Made by a program: the position numbers and the translations under genes. Positions 8,963-17,659 of a stretch of 64,000 bases of DNA are shown piece by piece. The number at the start of each line of letters is the position of its first letter. Position 1 is the stretch's first letter. Under the pieces are notes generated by a model. The model worked only from the letters and a program-made list of their open reading frames with translations, did no database searches and was not told the DNA's origin. The DNA is from Peptoclostridium sp. (GTDB taxonomy: Bacteria > Bacillota > Clostridia > Peptostreptococcales > Peptostreptococcaceae): contig NZ_WXFG01000029.1 in NCBI RefSeq assembly GCF_009881055.1, positions 1 through 64,000 of the forward strand, in the 5' to 3' direction.

Positions 8963-9190
8963 TTAATCCTCCTGAACATTGAAATTTTCTTCAATCCATT
9001 CTCCGTCTTTATCCACAAGCTTTGCTATTTTAAGCTGGGCCTTTTCCAGAAGTCCGCTGCATATTCTGTACATCTTTATGCCCTCTTCATACAGTCTGAG
9101 AGATTCATCAAGCGGAAGGCTTCCCGCCTCGAGCGTTTTCATTATTTCTTCAAGCTTTTCGTAAGCAGTTTCATAATTATATTTGCTCAT
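8963..9190 (-). CDS. xseB: Exodeoxyribonuclease VII small subunit
   Basis: A 75-residue helical protein with the family signature NYETAYEKLEEIMKTLE at the N-terminus, followed by SLPLDESLRLYEEGI. It binds several copies per large subunit and makes up exonuclease VII, which degrades single-stranded DNA to oligonucleotides. It begins 7 bases after the xseA stop with AAAGGA upstream and ends just before the ispA ribosome site, as in most Firmicutes. Confidence 0.95.
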   Translation of the reverse strand: MSKYNYETAYEKLEEIMKTLEAGSLPLDESLRLYEEGIKMYRICSGLLEKAQLKIAKLVDKDGEWIEENFNVQED

Positions 9191-9197
9191 AAAATAA

Positions 9198-10400
9198 TCA
9201 GTCCTTTGTTATTTTATCGACAGTGCACTGAGCAGTACCGTCGCAAAATCTTACTTTGACAGTTTCACCCTCATTAAGGCCTTCGACTCTGCCTGCGAGA
9301 AGACCATCCTTATGGACTATAGCATAGCCTCTTGACAGTATGGAAAGCGGATTCAGATTGAAAAGGTTTCTTCCGGTAAGTTCAATGTTCTCGCCCATGC
9401 CTTTCACCTTCCGATTTATCTCTGAACTGATGCTCGTGAAAGCAGCATCCAGAGCAATCATTCTGTCGTCAAGCAAACTGTACGGCCTCCTGAATAGGCT
9501 GCTCCCCTCTATCCTTGAAAGCTCAGCCAGCTTCTTTTCCATGAGACCTTTCATATCGCCGTATATCTTATTTTGTATACTCTCAAGACGATAGTTGATT
9601 TCAACGAGCGATGGAACGCTCAGCTCAGCCGCAGCTGATGGCGTCGGGGCCCTCATGTCGGCTGCAAAATCACTTATTGTAAAATCAGTCTCATGTCCAA
9701 CTGCCGAAACAACTGGCACATCCGAAGCTGCTATCGCCCTTGCCAAAGCTTCATCATTAAACGACCAGAGCTCCTCCATTGAGCCTCCGCCCCTACCTAA
9801 TATTATAACATCAATGTTGCCCAGTTGATTCAAAATTTGAATCCCTTTTATCATTTGCCCGGCTGCCCCTTCGCCCTGCACAGCCACGGGGTAGAGCACA
9901 ACATCGACCTTTGGAAATCTCCTGGCTATTACATTTATTATGTCCCTTACTACTGCGCCAGACTCCGATGTTATAACTCCGACTTTCGATGGATACTTGG
10001 GCAGCATCTTCTTCCTTGACATGTCGAATATGCCTTCCTTCTCAAGAACTTCCTTGAGCTTTAGGAATTTGGCATACAGCTCGCCTACTCCTTCAACTTC
10101 TACGGTTCTTACGTACATCTGGAGCTGGCCGTCCTTTTCATAGAGAGTTATGCTTCCTCCGACCGTTATGCTCATACCCTCTTCAAGCTCCTGCGTGAGT
10201 TCTCCGGCATACTCCCTGAAAATCACGCATCTGAGCTTCGAATCCTCATCCTTGAGCGAAAAATATATGTTTCCGCTGGCATGTGCCTTAAAGTTGGATA
10301 TCTCGCCCTTTACTCTTATGTTACAGAGTATGGGATCGTTGCTTGTCAGCTTTTTTATATACGAATTGACGTGGCTTACCGAAAGAGCCCTCAGTTTCAT
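9198..10400 (-). CDS. xseA: Exodeoxyribonuclease VII large subunit
   Basis: A 400-residue protein. An N-terminal OB fold (about 1-100, with VKGEISNFKAHASGN) is followed by the catalytic domain with VGVITSESGAVVRDI, the GRGGGSMEELW motif and AVGHETDFTISDFAADMRAPTPSAAAEL, all hallmarks of XseA. With XseB it digests single-stranded DNA from both ends. I chose the ATG at 10400 (MKLRALSVSHVN), because the start of the match to the family is there and GGGGAT lies about 10 bases upstream. In-frame ATGs up to 36 bases earlier overlap the preceding gene. Confidence 0.95.
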   Translation of the reverse strand: MKLRALSVSHVNSYIKKLTSNDPILCNIRVKGEISNFKAHASGNIYFSLKDEDSKLRCVIFREYAGELTQELEEGMSITVGGSITLYEKDGQLQMYVRTVEVEGVGELYAKFLKLKEVLEKEGIFDMSRKKMLPKYPSKVGVITSESGAVVRDIINVIARRFPKVDVVLYPVAVQGEGAAGQMIKGIQILNQLGNIDVIILGRGGGSMEELWSFNDEALARAIAASDVPVVSAVGHETDFTISDFAADMRAPTPSAAAELSVPSLVEINYRLESIQNKIYGDMKGLMEKKLAELSRIEGSSLFRRPYSLLDDRMIALDAAFTSISSEINRKVKGMGENIELTGRNLFNLNPLSILSRGYAIVHKDGLLAGRVEGLNEGETVKVRFCDGTAQCTVDKITKD

Positions 10401-10401
10401 C

Positions 10402-11385
10402 CTATTCATCCCCATGTTCATTCTGATAAATATCATAGCCTATCAGCGCCGCTCCAACCGCACTATCCTGTGCATATTCCGGATTGCACCAGTAAGTTCT
10501 TATTCCCTCAACCTTGAGCATATCACTTAGTCTGCTCGAAAGGAATCTGCTTGAAGATACGCCTCCGGCAAAGAGCACATCGCTGCAGCCATGGCTCTTT
10601 GCTGTGTGCGACAGCGCCCTGTAGAGCTTGGTGCATATCGCATCCATGGCCATATATGAAACCTGTTTTTCAATCTCTCTGCAGCTGTCGGCGCTGTCTA
10701 TTATTTTGTAAATAGCAGTTTCTATGCCCGACAGATTAATATATCCCTTATCATGCGATATCTTGAGTTTGGGCGTTTCTCCGTCAAACTCGAGCGCATT
10801 TTCATCAATCCTTCTGCCGCATGGAAAATCGTATCCAAGCCTTACACCTATTCTGTCAAGAAGCTGTCCCGCGCTGATGTCTCTCGTTCCTCCGATTATT
10901 TCCATTTCATACCCGGCAGTTTTTGAGCTTACAAGCAGTATTTCACTTGTGCCCCCAGACAGGTGTATTGACACAAAGCTATCAACATCCAGTCCGCTGT
11001 CCCATTTGGCTGCCCTTATGTGGCCTTCCTGGTGGCTAGTCGCATATAGACTTGCACCGGTGATGCCAGCAATAGACTGGGCAAATCTGTAGCCAGGGCT
11101 GAAAACAGGCATATACGAGCCGTCCACCGGTCTTGGCCTGCTTGAAGCGCAAACCGCCACAATTTCGCTATCTCCTGTTTCAGCGCGCATATTTCCAAAT
11201 AGTTCACCCAGGTTGTTTATGTGCTGGAATACTCCTTCCGACTGCCTTACTCCTTTTTGACCTGCTCTTACTTTTATCGCGGATTTTCTACTGAGCATGA
11301 GTTCGCCATTTAAATTTATAGCTGCTATAGAAGTTGTATAGCAGCTTGTGTCTATTCCAAGTATTATTTTATTCTTCGATTTCAT
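10402..11385 (-). CDS. TsaD/Kae1-family paralogue (peptidase M22-like) of unknown role
   Basis: A 327-residue ASKHA-fold protein of the TsaD/Kae1 family. The N-terminus has LGIDTSCYTTS. The metal-binding motif is HQEGH (near residue 120), and a phosphate-binding loop SGGTSEILLV follows near 145. A conserved C-terminal GGVSSSRFL and a D-S-A-V-G-A-A-L-I-G segment complete the fold. True TsaD makes the t6A modification of tRNA, with HxEGH and VSGGHT motifs. This protein keeps the metal site but diverges around it and is shorter than typical TsaD. Similar genes recur next to nusB/xseA in Clostridia under the name 'O-sialoglycoprotein endopeptidase', a misleading label. The start ATG (11385) has GGGAAGTG 7 bases upstream and overlaps nusB. 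I infer an ATP-binding, metal-dependent protein of unknown function; it could be the sole TsaD only if no other copy exists in the genome. Confidence 0.8.
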   Translation of the reverse strand: MKSKNKIILGIDTSCYTTSIAAINLNGELMLSRKSAIKVRAGQKGVRQSEGVFQHINNLGELFGNMRAETGDSEIVAVCASSRPRPVDGSYMPVFSPGYRFAQSIAGITGASLYATSHQEGHIRAAKWDSGLDVDSFVSIHLSGGTSEILLVSSKTAGYEMEIIGGTRDISAGQLLDRIGVRLGYDFPCGRRIDENALEFDGETPKLKISHDKGYINLSGIETAIYKIIDSADSCREIEKQVSYMAMDAICTKLYRALSHTAKSHGCSDVLFAGGVSSSRFLSSRLSDMLKVEGIRTYWCNPEYAQDSAVGAALIGYDIYQNEHGDE

Positions 11386-11773
11386 TGGCGACACTTCCCA
11401 AAACACCGTTTACAAACGCCGGAGAGTTCTCGCCTCCATATGTCTTGGCAAGCTCGACTGCCTCGTTTATTGAAATGCTTTTGCTTATATCTTTCCTGTA
11501 AAGCATTTCAGCAATTGCCACACGGAGAATGCTCAGGTCAATCTTCGAAATCCTTACTATGCTCCAACCCTTCGAATATTTCGAAATCAGCGAATCCAAA
11601 GTCTCCTTGTTGTCTACCAGCTTGATTCCAATATCCCTGATGAATTCCGCTTCAGCATTCTCATTTTCATTCTCGGCTATGAAGGCCTCAACATTCTCAA
11701 TGCTAAAATCCTTACTTATTTCCATCTGGTATGCAAGCTTCATTGCCATATCTCTGCTTATTTTCCTGCTCAT
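11369..11773 (-). CDS. nusB: Transcription antitermination factor NusB
   Basis: A 134-residue all-helical protein with the family's N-terminal R-D-M-A-M-K-L-A-Y-Q-M-E segment. The C-terminal INEAVELAKTYGGENSPAFVNGVLG is the NusB signature region (NEAVELAK, FVNGVL). With NusE (S10) it binds boxA in rRNA leaders and prevents premature termination. The start ATG at 11773 has GGAGGG about 6 bases upstream. It follows asp23 and precedes the TsaD-like gene, a common clostridial order. Confidence 0.94.
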   Translation of the reverse strand: MSRKISRDMAMKLAYQMEISKDFSIENVEAFIAENENENAEAEFIRDIGIKLVDNKETLDSLISKYSKGWSIVRISKIDLSILRVAIAEMLYRKDISKSISINEAVELAKTYGGENSPAFVNGVLGSVANEIEE

Positions 11774-11802
11774 CAAAACCCTCCATTTACTTTAAAGCAC
11801 AA

Positions 11803-11830
11803 TTAACCCTCTGAAATTTCAGAGGGTTAA
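11803..11830 (-). repeat. Perfect 14-bp palindromic hairpin between asp23 and nusB
   Basis: The 28-base segment is a perfect inverted repeat (TTAACCCTCTGAAA and its complement) with no spare loop bases. On the minus strand it is followed by TTGTGCTTT, not a good T run; on the plus strand TATTTTTA follows. It may act as a weak terminator or attenuator, or protect the asp23 message. Confidence 0.6.
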
Positions 11831-11835
11831 TATTT

Positions 11836-12204
11836 TTACTGTATATTTTCCTGAACACTTTCCTTTTTGAAACTTATTCCCTGAACATGCAGGTTGACCT
11901 GTTTTACATCTAGCCCTGTCATGTTTTCAACTGCATTTTTCACATTTTCCTGAACCTTCCATGCTACATCAGGAATGACCACCCCGTGTTCAGTAAGTAT
12001 GAAAAGATCGATATACACCTTGTTTTCCTCTACGACAACCTTAACACCTTTGCCTAGGTTTTTCTTTCCGAGTATTTCGATTATGTCGCCTGTGATGCTT
12101 CCGCTCATCTCGGCAACTCCCTCTATTTCGGATGCCGCAAGACTGGCTATTGTCGATATTACATCTTCTGATATCTTGATCTGACCATACTCTTTATTTT
12201 CCAT
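11836..12204 (-). CDS. Asp23/Gls24 family envelope stress protein (YqhY-like)
   Basis: A 122-residue protein with the DUF322 signature: ISEDVISTIASLAASEIEGV at the start, then VEENKVYIDLFIL and VAWKVQENVKNAVENMTGL. There is no membrane segment. YqhY in B. subtilis is linked to acetyl-CoA carboxylase and lipid homeostasis, and Asp23 in staphylococci sits at the membrane in the envelope stress response. Here it is the first gene of the operon leading to nusB and isoprenoid genes and lies next to the fatty-acid cluster. GGGAGG lies about 7 bases upstream of the ATG. Confidence 0.9.
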   Translation of the reverse strand: MENKEYGQIKISEDVISTIASLAASEIEGVAEMSGSITGDIIEILGKKNLGKGVKVVVEENKVYIDLFILTEHGVVIPDVAWKVQENVKNAVENMTGLDVKQVNLHVQGISFKKESVQENIQ

Positions 12205-12244
12205 ATGGCAATCCTCCCGAGAACATTTACTGTCTTATGGTATA

Positions 12245-12273
12245 ATTATACCAAAACAGCGTGTTTTTTTCAA
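12245..12273 (-). promoter_or_regulatory. Sigma-A promoter of the asp23-nusB operon
   Basis: TTGAAA (12273-12268) and TATAAT (12250-12245) are spaced by 17 bases, just after the end of fabF. The -10 sits within a short palindrome (GGTATAATTATACC), which could be a regulator site or chance. Confidence 0.8.
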
Positions 12274-12278
12274 ACAGT

Positions 12279-13511
12279 CTATTCGTATTTTCTGAAAGCC
12301 AGAGTACCGTTGTGTCCGCCAAATCCAAGCGAGTTTGATATCGCAATTCTCACATCAGCTTTTCTGCCTGTATTTGGAACATAGTCAAGGTCAAGTTCCT
12401 CATCCTGATTGTCTATGTTTATTGTCGGAGGTATGAACGAGTTGTGTATAGCCATAGCACAGACTATAGCCTCGACAGCTCCAGCGGCACCCAGGAGGTG
12501 TCCTGTCATTGACTTTGTTGATGACATTGCAAGCTTGTATGCATGCTCTCCAAATACCGACTTCACGGCAAGAGTTTCAAATCTGTCGTTATACTCTGTG
12601 CTTGTGCCGTGTGCATTAATATAGTCAACCTCTTCTACGCTTGCACCCGCATCATCTATGGCCATCTTCATAGCACGAGCTGCCCCTTCGCCAGTTTCTG
12701 AAGGCGTTGTTATATGGTATGCATCAGCTGTTGAGCCGTAGCCAACCACCTCTGCGTATATTCTTGCATTTCTTTTGAGTGCATGTTCAAGCTCTTCGAT
12801 TACAAGCATTCCTGCGCCTTCGCCCATTACAAAGCCGTCCCTGTCCTTGTCAAAAGGCCTTGAAGCTCTTTGAGGCTCGTCGTTTCTTGTTGAAAGGGCC
12901 TTCATGCTGCAAAAACCCGCCATCGAAAGAGGCGTTATCGGCGCTTCTGCGCCTCCGCATATCATAACGTCGGCATCTCCTCTTTGTATTGTCTTGAATG
13001 CATCGCCTATTGAATGAGTACCCGAAGCGCAAGCAGTGACTACACATGTGTTAGGACCCTTGGCTCCAAGTATAATAGCCACCTGACCTGCCGCCATGTT
13101 CGATATCATCATTGGTATCAAGAACGGGCTCACTCTGCCTGGTCCCTTTTCCATAAGCTTGGTATGCTGCTCTTCCATAGTCTCAATTCCGCCAATGCCA
13201 GAACCGATTATAACGCCCATTCTTTCGGCGTTTACTTCTTTTATCCCTGCATCCTCATACGCCATCTTCGCTGAAGCAACTGCGTACTGAGTGAACCTGT
13301 CCATCTTCTTTACTTCTCTTTTCTCGATAAAGTTCGTCGGTTCAAAATCGTTGATCTGGGCTGCTATTTGAGTCGCAAGTGTCGGCGCTTCAAATCTGGT
13401 TAGCTTGCAAACACCGCTGACACCCTTCTCAAGAGAATCCCAAAATTTTTCTTTGCCTATGCCAATAGGTGTAACACATCCTACTCCAGTAATTACTACC
13501 CTTTTTTTCAT
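12279..13511 (-). CDS. fabF: 3-oxoacyl-[acyl-carrier-protein] synthase II
   Basis: A 410-residue elongating condensing enzyme with a thiolase fold. The active-site Cys lies in [14 protein letters not shown] (near residue 163). Catalytic His residues lie in [11 protein letters not shown] (near 303) and [14 protein letters not shown] (near 340). It condenses malonyl-ACP with acyl-ACP to lengthen fatty acids. The ribosome site is GGGGGTAA. It is the last gene of the fab cluster, 16 bases after acpP, and is followed by the separate promoter of asp23. The usual rnc-smc-ftsY genes do not follow. Confidence 0.97.
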   Translation of the reverse strand: MKKRVVITGVGCVTPIGIGKEKFWDSLEKGVSGVCKLTRFEAPTLATQIAAQINDFEPTNFIEKREVKKMDRFTQYAVASAKMAYEDAGIKEVNAERMGVIIGSGIGGIETMEEQHTKLMEKGPGRVSPFLIPMMISNMAAGQVAIILGAKGPNTCVVTACASGTHSIGDAFKTIQRGDADVMICGGAEAPITPLSMAGFCSMKALSTRNDEPQRASRPFDKDRDGFVMGEGAGMLVIEELEHALKRNARIYAEVVGYGSTADAYHITTPSETGEGAARAMKMAIDDAGASVEEVDYINAHGTSTEYNDRFETLAVKSVFGEHAYKLAMSSTKSMTGHLLGAAGAVEAIVCAMAIHNSFIPPTINIDNQDEELDLDYVPNTGRKADVRIAISNSLGFGGHNGTLAFRKYE

Positions 13512-13526
13512 TAAATTTACCCCCGA

Positions 13527-13757
13527 CTACTTGTTTTCTTCTACGTAGCTTACTATATCACCTATAGATTTGAATTTTTCTGCATCTTCATCTGGAATTT
13601 CAACGCCGAATTCATCTTCAATTGCCATTATTATCTCAACAGCATCTAGTGAATCCGCCTCAAGATCGTTTATAAGAGAGCTTTCTTTTTTTATTGTATC
13701 CAGTTCATCAATACCAAGCTGCTCAGCTACTATTTCTTTTATTTTTTCGAATACCAT
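13527..13757 (-). CDS. acpP: Acyl carrier protein
   Basis: A 76-residue acidic protein. The phosphopantetheine attachment Ser lies in [15 protein letters not shown] (near residue 37). It carries the growing acyl chain among the Fab enzymes encoded around it. A strong ribosome site (GAGGAGG) precedes the ATG. The position between fabG and fabF is standard. Confidence 0.97.
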   Translation of the reverse strand: MVFEKIKEIVAEQLGIDELDTIKKESSLINDLEADSLDAVEIIMAIEDEFGVEIPDEDAEKFKSIGDIVSYVEENK

Positions 13758-13833
13758 TTTATATTCCTCCTCAAATTTTATGTTTTAGTTTTAATTTCTA
13801 TATATTAATATTAATGACTAATTGCTGTTTTGT

Positions 13834-14580
13834 CTACATCACAAACCCGCCGTCTACATTCATAACCTGTCCTGTTATGTAGTTTGACATGTCGCTTGCA
13901 AGGAATAGCACAAGATTGGCAACATCCTCGGGCTCTCCGAATTTGCCAAGCGGTATGCTCTTAAGCATGGACTCCTTTACGTCGTCTTTTAGGACGTCCG
14001 TCATGTCAGTGGCTATGAAGCCTGGAGCCACAGCATTGACATTTATGTTTCTAGACGCCAGCTCTCTGGCCATGGCCTTTGTAAAGCCTATCACGCCGGC
14101 TTTGGATGCGCAATAGTTGCCTTGGCCGGCATTGCCTGATATGCCGACTATGGAAGATATGTTTATTATCTTTCCGCATCTTTGCTTCATCATTTGTCTT
14201 GTTACAGCCTTTGTACAGTTAAATACCCCTTTTAGGTTGACATTAATAACATTATCCCAGTCTTCCTCACTCATTTTTATAATGAGGGCATCCTTAGTTA
14301 TTCCGGCATTGTTTACAAGCACGTCTATTCTGCCAAACTCGTTCATGACAAGCTCGAAAAACGCTTTTACATCTTCAGGGCTTGAGACATCAGCTTTTCC
14401 TATGATGGCCCTTGCGCCCATTTTTTCAATTTCTTCCTTGAGAAGCCTTGCCCTATCCTCACTCCCGGAATAGTTTATGGCAACATCGGCTCCAGCGGCT
14501 GCCAGCTTAAGCGCAATTGCACTTCCGATTCCTCTGGAACCACCTGTAACTACAGCCACTTTACCCTTCATGTCTATCAT
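13834..14580 (-). CDS. fabG: 3-oxoacyl-[acyl-carrier-protein] reductase
   Basis: A 248-residue short-chain dehydrogenase. The NADPH-binding motif is TGGSRGIGSA near residue 12, NNAG is near 90, and the catalytic Ser and YxxxK lie in ISSIVGISGNAGQGNYCASK (Ser near 142, Tyr near 155). It reduces 3-oxoacyl-ACP in chain elongation. AGGAGG lies 7 bases upstream of the ATG. It follows fabD by 17 bases. Confidence 0.97.
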   Translation of the reverse strand: MIDMKGKVAVVTGGSRGIGSAIALKLAAAGADVAINYSGSEDRARLLKEEIEKMGARAIIGKADVSSPEDVKAFFELVMNEFGRIDVLVNNAGITKDALIIKMSEEDWDNVINVNLKGVFNCTKAVTRQMMKQRCGKIINISSIVGISGNAGQGNYCASKAGVIGFTKAMARELASRNINVNAVAPGFIATDMTDVLKDDVKESMLKSIPLGKFGEPEDVANLVLFLASDMSNYITGQVMNVDGGFVM

Positions 14581-14597
14581 TTCAAAACCTCCTAGAA

Positions 14598-15542
14598 TCA
14601 GGCTCTTTTTTCAATAAGCTTTTGAAGCGTTTCAAGATTTTCAACATTGTCAACGCTAACTGAAGCCTTCTTGGCCTTGGCTATCTTGTTAATAAAGCCA
14701 GTCAGAGTTTTTCCCGGCCCAACTTCAATGAATGTATCGAATCCGTCGTCTATTAGTCTGGAGATCGAATCCTCCCAAAGCACGCTTGAGCTTACCTGGC
14801 TTACGAGAAGCTCCTTCACATCGCCCGGCCTTGCATAGTCTCCAGTCACATTGGATACCACAGGAAAGTTGCCTTCTGATAGCTCTATGCTCTCGAGCTC
14901 CTTTCTCAGTTTCTCTCCAGCTCCAAGAAGCATCGATGTATGGAAAGGACCGCTAACACTGAGCATTACAGCTTTTTTTGCGCCTCTTTCCTTGCAGAGC
15001 CTCACCGCTTCTTCTATAGGGCGCATCTCCCCTGATATGACTATCTGCCCAGGGCAGTTGAAGTTGGCCGCCTCGATTATACCAAGGCTCTTGCACTCCT
15101 CAACAACCTGTACGAGAATTTCTCTGTCAAGTCCAAGTATGGCAGCCATTGTTCCACTGTCGCTCGATACCTCGTCCTGCATAATCTGACCTCTTTTTTT
15201 GACAAACGGCACTGCCTTTTCAAAATCAAATATGTCTGCTGCAACAAGGGCTGAATACTCTCCAAGAGACAATCCCGCAACAGCACTTATTTCAAGAGGA
15301 AGGCTTTCTTTCAAAATCTCATACATGGCGATGCTGTGAACAAGTATGGCCGGTTGTGTGTTTTCTGTGAGCCTCAGGTCTTCTTCAGGACCTTCAAACA
15401 TGAGCTTCTTAATGTCCACACCGAGTATTTCATTTGCCTTGTCTACGATTCTTCTTGCCGTTTCAAAAGACTCATATATGTCCTTGCACATGCCTACATA
15501 TTGAGCGCCCTGTCCCGGAAATACTACAGCCAGCTTACCCAT
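14598..15542 (-). CDS. fabD: Malonyl-CoA:ACP transacylase
   Basis: A 314-residue transacylase. The FPGQGAQYVGM motif lies at the N-terminus, the nucleophile Ser is in GLSLGEYSAL (near residue 90), and the catalytic His is in SGPFHTSML (near 200). It loads malonate onto ACP. The ATG has AGGAGG 6 bases upstream. Its stop is followed by the fabG ribosome site. Confidence 0.97.
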   Translation of the reverse strand: MGKLAVVFPGQGAQYVGMCKDIYESFETARRIVDKANEILGVDIKKLMFEGPEEDLRLTENTQPAILVHSIAMYEILKESLPLEISAVAGLSLGEYSALVAADIFDFEKAVPFVKKRGQIMQDEVSSDSGTMAAILGLDREILVQVVEECKSLGIIEAANFNCPGQIVISGEMRPIEEAVRLCKERGAKKAVMLSVSGPFHTSMLLGAGEKLRKELESIELSEGNFPVVSNVTGDYARPGDVKELLVSQVSSSVLWEDSISRLIDDGFDTFIEVGPGKTLTGFINKIAKAKKASVSVDNVENLETLQKLIEKRA

Positions 15543-15552
15543 CGCAATCCTC

Positions 15553-16485
15553 CTATAATATCCTCAGACCCTCTATGACTCTTTGAGTGTCATTCATTAT
15601 TTCTTCAATAATTTCCTTGCACGGCTTGATGTCACACACCATGCCAGCTATCTGTCCAGACATTACAGAGCCGCCGACAACGTCTCCTTCTCTTACTGCT
15701 ATCCTGAGCCTGCCTACTCCTTTTTTGTCCATTTCTTCAAGTGATGCTCCTTCTTTTTCCATTTGGAGCATCTCCTTCATGAGTTTGTTCTTTAGACATC
15801 TTACAGGATGGCCTGTTGACCTTCCAGCCACTATGGCATCCCTGTCCTTGGCCTCAACAAGCATTTTTTTATAGTTATCGTGCGCTGTGCACTCAGTGCT
15901 GCACACGAATCTTGTTCCCATCTGAACGCCCTGAGCTCCAAGAGCAAAGCTTGCAACCATGCCTCTTGCGTCTGCTATTCCGCCCGCAGCTATAACAGGT
16001 ATGCTCACGCTGTCTACAACCTGCGGCACTAGCACCATTGTAGTAAGCTCACCTATATGTCCGCCGGCTTCCGTACCCTCCGCTATTATGGCGTCAACTC
16101 CGTACTTTTCCATCCTCTTGGCAAGTGCAACCGAAGGCACTACAGGTATTATCTTTGTGCCAATCTCCTTCAGCTTGTCTATATACTTGGCTGGATTTCC
16201 TGCTCCTGTAGTTATTACAGGTACTTTTTCGCTGTATATTACTTCCATGACTTCATCCACAAACGGTGAAAGCAGCATTACGTTCACACCATATGGCTTG
16301 TCAGTCATTTTTTTTATCTTTGTTATCTCTTCCTTGACTACCTCAGCAGGTGCATTTCCTGCTGCGATTATTCCAAGGCCTCCCGCATTGCTGACTGCCG
16401 CAGCAAGCTCAGACGTAGCCACCCATGCCATTCCACCTTGTATTATCGGGTATTTTATATTTAAAATCTCGCAAACCCTATTCAA
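15553..16485 (-). CDS. fabK: Enoyl-ACP reductase II (FabK, FMN-dependent)
   Basis: A 310-residue TIM-barrel flavoprotein of the nitronate monooxygenase/FabK group. It has YPIIQGGMAWVAT at the start, AEGTEAGGHIG in the middle and VIAAGGIADARG and GAQGVQMGTRF toward the end. FabK reduces enoyl-ACP in place of FabI and makes an organism insensitive to triclosan-type FabI inhibitors. Placement between fabH and fabD supports FabK over a generic nitronate monooxygenase. The start is TTG with GGAGG about 9 bases upstream. Confidence 0.93.
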   Translation of the reverse strand: MNRVCEILNIKYPIIQGGMAWVATSELAAAVSNAGGLGIIAAGNAPAEVVKEEITKIKKMTDKPYGVNVMLLSPFVDEVMEVIYSEKVPVITTGAGNPAKYIDKLKEIGTKIIPVVPSVALAKRMEKYGVDAIIAEGTEAGGHIGELTTMVLVPQVVDSVSIPVIAAGGIADARGMVASFALGAQGVQMGTRFVCSTECTAHDNYKKMLVEAKDRDAIVAGRSTGHPVRCLKNKLMKEMLQMEKEGASLEEMDKKGVGRLRIAVREGDVVGGSVMSGQIAGMVCDIKPCKEIIEEIMNDTQRVIEGLRIL

Positions 16486-16515
16486 ATTTATCTACCTCCA
16501 CTGAAAACATAATTG

Positions 16516-17502
16516 CTATATACTCCACTTGAGGACCGCCGCTCCCCAGGTAAGTCCAGCGCCAAAACCTACCATGAGGACATTGTCGCCTTTTTTTATC
16601 TTGCCGCTCCTATGTGCCTCATACAGTGCAAACGGTATGGATGCTCCGGACATATTCCCGTATTTGTCAAGGTTCACAAACATTTTCTCTTCCGATATTG
16701 CCAACCTCTTTGAAGATGATTCAATGATTCTGGTGTTTGCCTGATGAGGTATCATGACATCGATATCACTCATCTGAAGACCTGCTGACTCTACAACTCG
16801 CTTTGCAGAATCTGCCATTACCCGCACAGCAAACTTGAACACTTCCGGACCTGACATTTTCAGGCAGTTAAGCCTCTCCTGTACAACCTCACAGGTAGCC
16901 GGCATTCTCGAACCTCCTGCGGGTATTATAAGAAACTCCGCACCACTGCCGTCAGAGCCGAGTTCAAACGATGCGATCCCCTCGTCTTCGCCTACTTCTG
17001 CAATTACTGCGGCTCCAGCGCCATCTCCGAAAAGAACACACGTGCTTCTGTCCTTCCAGTCGAGCACTCTTGACATGGTCTCGGCGCCTATAACCAGTAT
17101 CTTCTTGTATGCGCCTGTTTGTATGAACTGCGCTCCTGTAACAAGCCCATATACAAAACCCGAACAGGCTGCGCCAAGGTCAAATGCAGCAGCCCTGGTA
17201 GCGCCGATCTTGTCTTGTACAATACATGCCGTAGAGGGCATATTGGAATCAGGAGTCAGAGTTGCCACTATAATAAGATCCAGTTCCTCCGCCTTGATGC
17301 CTGCAGAATCCAGAGCTTCCCTGGCAGCTTCTACCGCAAGGTCGGAAGTCGCCTGGCTGTCTGATGCTATTCTTCTTTGCCTAATACCAGTTCGACTGGT
17401 TATCCATTCATCAGTAGTGTCGACTATTTTCTCCATCTCGAAGTTGTCTACAACCCTCTCAGGTACATAGCCGCCCACCCCGATGATTCCAGCTTTTTTC
17501 AT
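16516..17502 (-). CDS. fabH: 3-oxoacyl-[acyl-carrier-protein] synthase III
   Basis: A 328-residue initiating condensing enzyme that joins acyl-CoA to malonyl-ACP. The active-site Cys is in GAACSGFVYGL (near residue 112), the His in MIPHQANTRII (near 250), and an Asn follows in the LDKYGNMSGASIP segment. I place the start at the ATG at 17502 (MKKAGIIGVGGYVP), where family homology begins. An ATG 39 bases upstream has no ribosome site. It is the first gene after the FapR-type operator and promoter. Confidence 0.95.
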   Translation of the reverse strand: MKKAGIIGVGGYVPERVVDNFEMEKIVDTTDEWITSRTGIRQRRIASDSQATSDLAVEAAREALDSAGIKAEELDLIIVATLTPDSNMPSTACIVQDKIGATRAAAFDLGAACSGFVYGLVTGAQFIQTGAYKKILVIGAETMSRVLDWKDRSTCVLFGDGAGAAVIAEVGEDEGIASFELGSDGSGAEFLIIPAGGSRMPATCEVVQERLNCLKMSGPEVFKFAVRVMADSAKRVVESAGLQMSDIDVMIPHQANTRIIESSSKRLAISEEKMFVNLDKYGNMSGASIPFALYEAHRSGKIKKGDNVLMVGFGAGLTWGAAVLKWSI

Positions 17503-17566
17503 ATTGTTCAATTCACCAGCTCCCAGATTAATATTACTCATAAATTTGCAATTGATATAGTAGGTG

Positions 17567-17583
17567 TTAGCACCTGATACTAA
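17567..17583 (-). promoter_or_regulatory. FapR-type operator upstream of fabH
   Basis: A 17-bp imperfect palindrome, TTAGTATCAGGTGCTAA on the minus strand, resembles the FapR consensus (TTAGTACC-centre-GGTACTAA type). It begins 5 bases past the -10 of the fabH promoter, so a bound repressor would block transcription. fapR is two genes upstream. In Bacillus FapR leaves its site when malonyl-CoA binds. Confidence 0.75.
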
Positions 17584-17588
17584 CTTCT

Positions 17589-17617
17589 ACTATATATTAT
17601 ATGTCTATAAAAATCAA
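17589..17617 (-). promoter_or_regulatory. Sigma-A promoter for fabH-fabF
   Basis: TTGATT (17617-17612) and TATAGT (17594-17589) are spaced by 17 bases, in the gap between plsX and fabH. The FapR-type site lies immediately downstream and covers the likely start. Confidence 0.65.
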
Positions 17618-17659
17618 GATATTTTAGGCTCAACCCTTTGCAACTGTTAGCTTTTCAAG

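Noticed and set aside
8962..9018. Extended N-terminus of IspA to 9018
   Set aside because: It overlaps xseB in another frame; the ribosome site and homology favour 8961.
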